A stretch of DNA of 6,502 bases, from assembly GCA_039184055.1 (NCBI GenBank), contig JBCDBH010000334.1, positions 1 to 6,502 on the forward strand, read 5' to 3'. This stretch comes from JBCDBH01 sp039184055. Its GTDB lineage: Bacteria > Acidobacteriota > Thermoanaerobaculia > Multivoradales > J023. The notes under the pieces were generated by a model. That model saw only the letters and a program-made list of their open reading frames with translations. It did no database searches and had not been told where the DNA came from. Below are positions 1 to 5,161 of this stretch, in pieces. Each line of letters begins with the position of its first letter. Position 1 is the first letter of the stretch. Position numbers and translations under genes: made by a program.

Positions 1-240
1 GCGTGGTGCATGCCCTGCCGCATGGTGGCGCCGGTGATCGAAGAGCTCGCCGACGAGATGGCCGGTAAGGTGCGTTTCGGCAAGCTCGACATCGACAGCG
101 ACCAGCAGCTCGCGTCGGATTTCAAGATCCAAGGTGTGCCGACCTTCATCCTCTTCGCCAACAATGAGGAGAAGGGTCGTCTGGTCGGCAATATGCCGAA
201 GCAGGCGTTCGAGGATTTCCTCGCCCAGCACGCCAACTGA
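1..240 (+). CDS. Thioredoxin, C-terminal part (5' end outside window)
   Basis: This is the C-terminal 79 residues of a thioredoxin, a small cytoplasmic dithiol-disulfide oxidoreductase that reduces protein disulfides. The frame is open from base 1 and begins A-W-C-M-P-C-R, so the redox motif is WCMPC rather than the usual WCGPC. Further family marks follow: the helix after the active site (MVAPVIEELADEM), the strand KVRFGKLDIDSD, and the cis-proline loop GVPTFILF. The end, with G-x-x-P-K at the last helix, is that of a normal single-domain thioredoxin of about 105-110 residues, so roughly 25-30 N-terminal residues are missing. The ATG at position 10 lies inside the active site and cannot be the start. 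It may be TrxA or a paralogue; the missing N-terminus prevents a decision. A terminator follows, so it ends its transcription unit. Confidence 0.93.
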   Translation, partial: AWCMPCRMVAPVIEELADEMAGKVRFGKLDIDSDQQLASDFKIQGVPTFILFANNEEKGRLVGNMPKQAFEDFLAQHAN

Positions 241-242
241 GA

Positions 243-267
243 CGCGGCTCGCCCCGCCCGAGCCGCG
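243..267 (+). other. GC-rich stem-loop directly after the thioredoxin gene
   Basis: Nine bases at 243-251 (CGCGGCTCG) pair perfectly with 259-267 (CGAGCCGCG) around a seven-base loop. It begins two bases after the stop codon and has no T-run, so alone it is not a standard intrinsic terminator. It may protect the mRNA 3' end or assist the terminator hairpin 10 bases further on. Confidence 0.6.
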
Positions 268-277
268 ACTCGACATG

Positions 278-309
278 AAAGCCGGATGGTGACTGCCATC
301 CGGCTTTTT
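278..309 (+). terminator. Rho-independent terminator of the thioredoxin gene
   Basis: AGCCGGATGG (280-289) pairs perfectly with CCATCCGGCT (296-305) around the six-base loop TGACTG. The T-run at 305-309 follows, and the stem can be extended by AA/TT pairing. This is a textbook intrinsic terminator for transcription coming from the left. Confidence 0.9.
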
Positions 310-387
310 GCTTTGTGGCGAACTTGCTAATCTCTGGCCTCTGTGTGACGTTCCGACAAACTAAGATGTTTTGCACACTTATGTCTG

Positions 388-419
388 TATAGGACAGGCA
401 AAGGTGCGAGGAGAACACC
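388..419 (+). promoter_or_regulatory. Possible -10 element and ribosome binding site of the NTF2-like gene
   Basis: The gap 310-419 lies between a terminator and a new gene, so a promoter is expected. TATAGG at 388-393 resembles a -10 box (4 of 6 matches), but I find no convincing -35 box at the right distance. AGGAG at 409-413 is a good Shine-Dalgarno site, six bases before the GTG at 420, and it decides that start. The binding site is well supported; the promoter is weak. Confidence 0.35.
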
Positions 420-803
420 GTGGATACCACTGCAGTCGCAAACAAGCTGGTCGAGTACTGTGAGCAGGGCAAGAATGTCGAGGCGATCGAAGAGCTCTAC
501 TCGGACGACATCGTGAGCGTCGAATCGGCCGCCGCGCCGGGGATGGACCAGGAAGCGCGTGGCAAAGCCGCCATCAAGGGCAAGAACGAGTGGTGGTACG
601 GCGCTCATGAGATTCACAATCTCGGTGTCAAAGGGCCCTACCTGGTCGCGGGCTCCGATCAATTCGCCGTCATCTTCTCCATCGACGTCACCAACAAAGA
701 GTCAGGGCAGCGGTGGGACGGTGACGAGGTCGCCCTCTACACCGTCGCCGACGGCAAGATCGTCAAGGAGGAGTTCTTCGCTCAGCCGATGCCGATGGGC
801 TGA
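420..803 (+). CDS. NTF2-like / SnoaL-like domain protein
   Basis: A 127-residue cytoplasmic protein with the one-domain architecture of the SnoaL-like/NTF2 superfamily. The N-terminal helix (TAVANKLVEYCEQGKNVEAIEELYSDD) leads into the first strand (IVSVESAA). This is followed by the conserved regulator-like GKAAIKGKNEWWYGAHEIH helix and then a curved sheet ending in DGKIVKEEFF. Such folds form a conical pocket used by small enzymes (ketosteroid-isomerase-like) or for ligand binding. No catalytic residues specific to one reaction can be assigned, so the substrate is unknown. GTG is taken as the start because AGGAG lies six bases upstream and the reading gives a complete first helix. The gene is monocistronic, with a terminator on each side. 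There is no signal peptide or membrane segment. The sequence matches stress- or polyketide-related SnoaL-like proteins only in general character. Confidence 0.85.
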   Translation: MDTTAVANKLVEYCEQGKNVEAIEELYSDDIVSVESAAAPGMDQEARGKAAIKGKNEWWYGAHEIHNLGVKGPYLVAGSDQFAVIFSIDVTNKESGQRWDGDEVALYTVADGKIVKEEFFAQPMPMG

Positions 804-832
804 GTCTGAGGACAGACCTCATCGAGCTGAAG

Positions 833-858
833 AAGGCGGCCGTAAGGCCGCCTTTTTT
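833..858. terminator. Terminator shared by the converging NTF2-like and beta-helix genes
   Basis: AAGGCGGCC (833-841) pairs perfectly with GGCCGCCTT (846-854) around a GTAA tetraloop. On the plus strand it runs into six T's (853-858), making a strong intrinsic terminator for the NTF2-like gene. Read on the minus strand, the same hairpin follows the beta-helix stop codon by only two bases and is trailed by TTCTTC, a weaker but usable U-rich tail. It therefore probably works in both directions, better for the plus strand. Confidence 0.88.
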
Positions 859-860
859 GG

Positions 861-2363
861 TCAGGGCACGGTCACCGACCAGCTCGACGTATCCCCTGAT
901 TCGAATCCGTCGGCGAAGAGAATGCTCTCCTGGTAGGCCCCGGCGTCGATGCCGGTCATCGGGCGTGGCCGACCGAGGATGTCGTCGACGGGGGCGTTCG
1001 CAGGATCGGCGACTCCGCTCACCACGCTTCCCGAACCAGGACGGCCATAGGTCTGCACGAGGTTGACGAAGACCTCGTGGATGCTCGTCGAGCCGTCGAC
1101 GAAGAGGTTGCCCACGGGGTCCCAGCGGGGTAGGACGGCGCCCGCGGGTGAGGTCAGCACCGGATCGCCGACGGTCGGATTGGGATCGTCGCTCGGATTG
1201 ATCAGCTCACCGGCCTGGAAAGGCAGCGCGGCGCCACCGTTCCAATAGACGTTGGTGTCGAGCGACCAGTTGGCGGTGGTGTCGGCGGGCGGGGTGTCGG
1301 AGAAGTCGAGCGGGCCACCACCGGTCGGAATCCCCATGGTGCCGGTGGCATCGCTCCACACGTTGCCCCAGAAGTGGATGTCGTCGTTCTGGAGGTTGGC
1401 GCCTTCGCGGTTGAGTCGCATGGCGAAGGCGGCGGCGGGCAGATCACCACTGACGGTGTTGTGCCGGAAGACGATCGATTGCGCACCCTTGACCCCGAAG
1501 GCGGCACGCATGTCGTTGCCGCTATCACCGAGCATGAGGTTGTTTTCCACCAGGACGTCGATGGCTTCGTAGAAGGGTTGGCCGTCTTCACCGATGAGCA
1601 CGAAATTGCTTCCCGGTGAGCCTTCCCAATGCAGGAAGACGTTGCGTCGGATATCGACGCGTAGGGAGCCGAGGTTGCTGTCGTCGTCGGCGTTGGAGTC
1701 TTTGACGACGATGAAGCCGGAGGTGTCGTTGTTGTTGGGGCGACTGCTGCCGGCGAAGTCGTTGAAGAAGACGTTGTCGCGGATCTCGACGTCGGTGACC
1801 GAGTTGACGTCGATATGCTCGTCGCTTCCCGACTGGTTGTAGAAGAGATTGCCTTCCACCAGGACGTCGCCGGCGCCGTTGTTGATCTTGAGCAGATCGT
1901 TGTCCCAGCTGTCGTGAATGACGTTGTTGCGAAAGGTGATGCGGCTCACGAAGTCGGTGCCACCCGGTGGGCCGATCAGGTCTTGGACGTGGATCACCAA
2001 GGGTGCCGAGCCGGGTCCGCTGTGCGCGATGTCGAAGCCCTCGACGGTGATGCCTTGGCCACTGTAGACGGTGATCACGCGATCGTTGTTGCGCAGTCGA
2101 GCTTGGTAGGGCATGGCCGATCGGATCGTGATGCCTTGGGCGAAGGTGCGATCGAACCGGACGCGACCGACGTAGTCACCCGGCTGGACCAGAATCAAAT
2201 CGCCGTCGCTCACCTGGTCGACGGCGAATTCGATCGTCGCCCACGGGTTGCCGACCGTGCCGTTGCCGGTGGTGTTGTTGCCGGTAGTGGCGACGTAATG
2301 GGTGGTTTGCGCGGTGGCGGCGGTGGCGAGGAGGACGAGTAGGGTGAATGTTCGAGCCAGCAT
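861..2363 (-). CDS. Secreted right-handed parallel beta-helix protein with GFESGD-type C-terminal tail
   Basis: A 500-residue exported protein of unknown substrate. Residues 1-18 are a classical signal peptide: R4, a hydrophobic core LLVLLATA and a predicted ATA|QT cleavage site. Residues about 22-85 match the N-terminal part of pectate-lyase-like/DUF1565 beta-helices: YVATTGNN...GTVGNPWATIEFAV, then DGDLILVQPGDY. Successive rungs follow with the hallmark asparagine-ladder pattern: VLVEGNLFYN, VEIRDNVFFND, VDIRRNVFLHW, VLVENNLMLGD and IVFRHNTVSGD. A domain ending DILGRPRPMTGIDAGAYQ closes the helix, and the last 20 residues carry ADGFESGDTSSWS. No polysaccharide-lyase catalytic residues can be assigned, so it may bind or cleave a glycan or be a surface structural protein. 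GGAG lies five bases before the ATG and supports the start. It is divergent from the ankyrin gene and appears to be a single-gene unit. Confidence 0.9.
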   Translation of the reverse strand: MLARTFTLLVLLATAATAQTTHYVATTGNNTTGNGTVGNPWATIEFAVDQVSDGDLILVQPGDYVGRVRFDRTFAQGITIRSAMPYQARLRNNDRVITVYSGQGITVEGFDIAHSGPGSAPLVIHVQDLIGPPGGTDFVSRITFRNNVIHDSWDNDLLKINNGAGDVLVEGNLFYNQSGSDEHIDVNSVTDVEIRDNVFFNDFAGSSRPNNNDTSGFIVVKDSNADDDSNLGSLRVDIRRNVFLHWEGSPGSNFVLIGEDGQPFYEAIDVLVENNLMLGDSGNDMRAAFGVKGAQSIVFRHNTVSGDLPAAAFAMRLNREGANLQNDDIHFWGNVWSDATGTMGIPTGGGPLDFSDTPPADTTANWSLDTNVYWNGGAALPFQAGELINPSDDPNPTVGDPVLTSPAGAVLPRWDPVGNLFVDGSTSIHEVFVNLVQTYGRPGSGSVVSGVADPANAPVDDILGRPRPMTGIDAGAYQESILFADGFESGDTSSWSVTVP

Positions 2364-2429
2364 GGTGTCTCCGTCAAATCAAGCCAGTCGAATCACATGG
2401 CAGCGAGATCGAAAGGATTTATTGAATTC

Positions 2430-2464
2430 TGTCAATGAATCGGCGTTTGTCAAGGATCGGCGTT
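2430..2464 (+). repeat. Imperfect tandem repeat (18/17 bp) in the divergent promoter region
   Basis: Two adjacent copies share the core TGTCAA...GATCGGCGTT: TGTCAATGAATCGGCGTT at 2430-2447 and TGTCAAGGATCGGCGTT at 2448-2464. They differ by one substitution and one deleted base. The second copy covers most of the candidate -35 box and spacer of the ankyrin promoter. On the minus strand each copy also presents TTGACA, facing the beta-helix gene. It may be a paired operator, a duplicated promoter or a slippage product. Confidence 0.75.
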
Positions 2465-2475
2465 GCTTGTATAGA
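2447..2475 (+). promoter_or_regulatory. Sigma70-type promoter of the ankyrin-sigma-kinase cluster
   Basis: TTGTCA (2447-2452, 5 of 6 matches to the -35 consensus) is followed by a 17-base spacer and TATAGA (2470-2475, 4 of 6 matches to the -10 consensus). Transcription would begin near 2481-2484, only a few bases before the ATG at 2486. This position excludes the upstream ATG at 2435 as the start of this transcript and implies a leaderless or nearly leaderless message. No Shine-Dalgarno site is seen before 2486, in agreement. Confidence 0.65.
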
Positions 2476-2485
2476 CTCGCGGGTC

Positions 2486-4537
2486 ATGACTTCGCACGAG
2501 ATAGTCGACGCCTTTTTGCGTGCCTTTGCCGCCAGAGATTATGCCGCCGTCGGCGAGCTCGCGGCCGCTGGCGCGTCGATCGATACCCACGACGACGATG
2601 GCTGGACGGCGCTGATGCGTGCCGTGATGCTCGACGACGCCACCGTGGCGAGCGTGATGCTCGATGCCGGGGCGAGCCCCGAGGTGCGCTGTCGGCGGCC
2701 GGTGGAACAAGACGATACGGACGACGCCGAGCTGCTCGCTCAGCTCGGTATGACGGTGGCCGCCACCCCTTCGGATGAGGCGCCGGAAGGGGGCGCCACT
2801 CCCGTATTGAGAGCCAGTACCGCGTCGAGAGCCAGTACCGCGTTGATGATCGCCGCCGAGGCCGGTCGAGTCGCCACGGTCGAGGTCTTGCTCGAGCATG
2901 GCGCCGATGCCGAAGCCGAGGATCGCCAGGGCGATACCGCGTTGACGCACGCCATCATCGCTGGCCGGTCCGAGGTGGTCGAGCGCTTGGTCGCCGCGGT
3001 CGATGTCGATGCGCGGCTCGGTGGTGGCGCGACGGCGCTCGAGACCGCGATCAAAGCCGGTCAGACCGACGTGGTGCGCACCCTGCTCGCCGCCGGTGCA
3101 CGGGTCGACACCGATGCCAGCGGTCTGGGGCTCGAGACGCCGCTCTACCATGCGGTGAGCGGGGGGCGAGGCGAGATCGTCGACATCTTTCTCGCCGCTG
3201 GCGCAAAGGCCAACGCGATGATGCTGCGTCAAGCGGTGTCGCGAGGACACGCGGAGATCACCCGACGTTTGCTCGAATCCGGCGTGGCGCCCGAGAGCAC
3301 CCTGTTGCTCGATGCCATCGAGGCCGGGCATGCCGATATTGCTCGAACGCTGGTGGCGCATGGCGCCAACCTCGATCGCTCCGGTCTTTCGCAACGCACG
3401 CCGCTCGCCGCCGCGCTCGAAGGTGGGTTTCCGGATCTCGCCCTCGCCATCCTCGCCGCGGGTGCCGATCCCGAGGCGGTGGCCGAAGCATCCAAACCGG
3501 TCCTGATGCGTCACGACGCCGGTCGTCCGCCACTTCATCTAGCGGCGATGACCGGTGCGCTCGACATGGTCGAGGCGCTTTTGGAACGCGGCGTCGATAT
3601 CGATCGACAAATCGATGTGCGTGACGTCGTGCCCGGGATCGACGAGCTGCTCACCGAGCGGTCCGAAGCGGGTGATCCGATCGAGCTTCACGAGGAAGGC
3701 GCAACCGCGCTCATGCTCGCCGCTGGCGCCGGGCATCTTTCGATCGCCGAACGACTGCTCGCCGAAGGCGCCAACGCCGCATTGCTCGATGCGCGGGGGG
3801 ATAGCGCGCTCTTTCGCGCGGTGCGCGCGGGACATGACCCGATCGCCACGCTGCTCCAAGCATCGAACGATGGCGATGACGGCTTTGCCGAGTCACGTCT
3901 GGTCGGTGCGGTCGATGACGGCGAGATCGGCGCCGTGCGGGCCGCGCTTGCCGACGGGGCCGATCCCTGCTCGGTGGTGCGTGAGGAGCCATCGCCGGAT
4001 GCGCCCAAGGGTGACGACGTGCCGGTTTTGGTGCTGGCGTCGCGGCTGGGATTCGCCGACGCGGTGACCGCGTTGCTCGAAGAAGGCGCCGATCCCGATC
4101 AGCCTTCGCGTCCGTCGGGACGCACCGCGCTTTTCGCGGCGGCGGCGGCGGGGCACCTCGGCGTGGTCGAACGGCTGCTCGCGGCTGGCGCGGCGGTCGA
4201 CGAGGTGGGGCGAACGGCCGACGGGCACCGAACCGCCCTGATGATGGCAGCGATCGGCGATCACGGCGCGATCGTCACACGTCTCGCCGAGGCGGGCGCC
4301 GAGCTCGGTCGTGTGGACGAAGACGGTCGAAGCGCGCTCGCTCTGGCACGGGAGCACGAGGCCGAGACCGCCACGCAACACCTCGCATGGGTGGGGGCGG
4401 CACTGGAAGTCGAGGAGGCGTCGACCGCGGTGATCGACCTTGACGAGGATGCGCCGGCCGGGGACCAGCAAGAGAGCGGCGATGACGTGTCGTGGTGGGT
4501 GGGCGCTGACACCGCCGACGAAGCTCGATCACGATAG
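2486..4537 (+). CDS. Large cytoplasmic ankyrin-repeat protein
   Basis: A 683-residue protein built almost entirely of about 16 ankyrin repeats, which form an elongated protein-binding solenoid. Clear units include TALMRAV (41), TALMIAAEAG (118), TALTHAI (151), TALETAI (183), TPLYHAV (218), TPLAAAL (305), PPLHLAA (348), TALMLAAGAG (407), SALFRAV (440), PVLVLAS (513), TALFAAAAAG (547) and TALMMAAIGD (583). Most are followed by VVxxLLxAGAxVD-type helices. Three long loops interrupt the array (about 68-105, 371-402 and 497-512). Residues 645-683 are a disordered acidic tail. There is no signal peptide, membrane segment or enzymatic domain, so it is probably cytoplasmic. The ATG at 2486 is preferred over the in-frame ATG at 2435, which would lie upstream of the -35 box and add a poorly matching 17-residue RR-rich stretch. 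It lies 12 bp before the sigma gene, so a scaffold or regulator role for the sigma/kinase pair is inferred. Confidence 0.9.
   Translation: MTSHEIVDAFLRAFAARDYAAVGELAAAGASIDTHDDDGWTALMRAVMLDDATVASVMLDAGASPEVRCRRPVEQDDTDDAELLAQLGMTVAATPSDEAPEGGATPVLRASTASRASTALMIAAEAGRVATVEVLLEHGADAEAEDRQGDTALTHAIIAGRSEVVERLVAAVDVDARLGGGATALETAIKAGQTDVVRTLLAAGARVDTDASGLGLETPLYHAVSGGRGEIVDIFLAAGAKANAMMLRQAVSRGHAEITRRLLESGVAPESTLLLDAIEAGHADIARTLVAHGANLDRSGLSQRTPLAAALEGGFPDLALAILAAGADPEAVAEASKPVLMRHDAGRPPLHLAAMTGALDMVEALLERGVDIDRQIDVRDVVPGIDELLTERSEAGDPIELHEEGATALMLAAGAGHLSIAERLLAEGANAALLDARGDSALFRAVRAGHDPIATLLQASNDGDDGFAESRLVGAVDDGEIGAVRAALADGADPCSVVREEPSPDAPKGDDVPVLVLASRLGFADAVTALLEEGADPDQPSRPSGRTALFAAAAAGHLGVVERLLAAGAAVDEVGRTADGHRTALMMAAIGDHGAIVTRLAEAGAELGRVDEDGRSALALAREHEAETATQHLAWVGAALEVEEASTAVIDLDEDAPAGDQQESGDDVSWWVGADTADEARSR
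2809..2844 (+). repeat. 18-bp tandem duplication inside the ankyrin gene
   Basis: GAGAGCCAGTACCGCGT occurs at 2809-2825 and again exactly 18 bases later at 2827-2843; the only differing position of the unit is 2826 (C) against 2844 (T). It keeps the frame and encodes RASTAS-RASTAL (residues 109-120), just before the second clearly canonical ankyrin unit. A replication-slippage duplication explains it. Confidence 0.9.
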
Positions 4538-4549
4538 CCTCGAGGAGCC

Positions 4550-5161
4550 ATGTCGAGCCAAGACGAGTCGAACACGGGCTCCAGTCACGAATTCACCCTC
4601 TTGCTCGGGCGCTGGATGGATGGCGACGAAGCGGCCGTCGAGGATCTTCTGCCCCAGGCCTACGACGAGCTACGGGGTTTGGCGCGGCACTATCTTCGCA
4701 ACGAACGTAGTGAGCACACGCTCGACGCCACGGCGCTCGTCCACGAGGCTTATATGCGTCTCGTGGGCTCGGAGCTACATGGCGCGACGGTCGAGAACCG
4801 TCGCCATTTCTTCGCGCTCGCTGCGCGTGTCATGCGGCGAATTCTGGTCGACCACGCGCGGCGCTACCAGGCAGCACGACGCGCGTCACCCGCGGATCGC
4901 GTGGCGCTCGAAGACGATGGCTTCTGGGCGCGGGTCGAGCCGCCTCCGGACGAGGTCCTGGCCATCGACCAGGCGCTCGACGATCTGCGTCGTTCCCATC
5001 CCCGGAAGGCCGACGTGGTCGAGATGCGTTATTTCGCCGGTCTGACCGAGAGCGAAACCGCCGAGATCCTCGGCGTCACGCGACTCACCGTGGCGCGTGA
5101 TTGGCGGGTCGCGCGGCTGCTTCTGGCGCGCAAGTTGTCGACCCAGCACGACGATGGCTGA
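4550..5161 (+). CDS. ECF sigma factor of the kinase-associated (ECF43 / Sigma70_ECF) family
   Basis: A 203-residue alternative sigma factor directing RNA polymerase to its own promoters. Region 2 covers about residues 15-106: FTLLLGRWMDGDEAAVEDLLPQ, YDELRGLARHYL, then HTLDATALVHEAYMRLV and RRHFFALAARVMRRILVDHARR. The wording is typical of the TIGR02999 group. Region 4 covers about 135-197, with the helix-turn-helix TESETAEILGVTRLTVARDW. Region 2.2 carries T-A-L-V-H-E-A instead of the acidic DAED-like motif of ordinary ECF factors, which marks the group controlled by Ser/Thr kinases; T61 is the candidate phosphosite. No anti-sigma gene of the usual membrane type is adjacent. GAGGAG lies very close to the ATG (2-4 bases), giving a tight Shine-Dalgarno spacing, but the N-terminal length fits the family. 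It overlaps the kinase gene by 8 bp. Confidence 0.95.
   Translation: MSSQDESNTGSSHEFTLLLGRWMDGDEAAVEDLLPQAYDELRGLARHYLRNERSEHTLDATALVHEAYMRLVGSELHGATVENRRHFFALAARVMRRILVDHARRYQAARRASPADRVALEDDGFWARVEPPPDEVLAIDQALDDLRRSHPRKADVVEMRYFAGLTESETAEILGVTRLTVARDWRVARLLLARKLSTQHDDG

Noticed and set aside
1815..2342. 175-codon plus-strand open frame opposite the beta-helix gene
   Set aside because: Its peptide is the complement of the beta-helix rungs, and the minus gene has a signal peptide and a Shine-Dalgarno site.
2364..2429. Promoter of the beta-helix gene
   Set aside because: Two minus-strand TTGACA boxes exist at 2430-2435 and 2448-2453, but no acceptable -10 box occurs 16-18 bases beyond either, so no promoter is annotated.
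2430..2464. CRISPR-like repeat
   Set aside because: Only two adjacent copies with no spacers; a simple tandem duplication.
2435..2485. Upstream ATG giving a 700-residue ankyrin protein
   Set aside because: It lies upstream of the best -35 box and within the tandem repeat. The added 17 residues do not look like part of the fold, and no binding site precedes it. Kept only as a less likely start.
2450..3538. 362-codon open frame on the minus strand inside the ankyrin gene
   Set aside because: It lies opposite a clear ankyrin array. The translation is rich in R, G and H with no recognisable domain, as expected for the antisense frame of GC-rich coding DNA.
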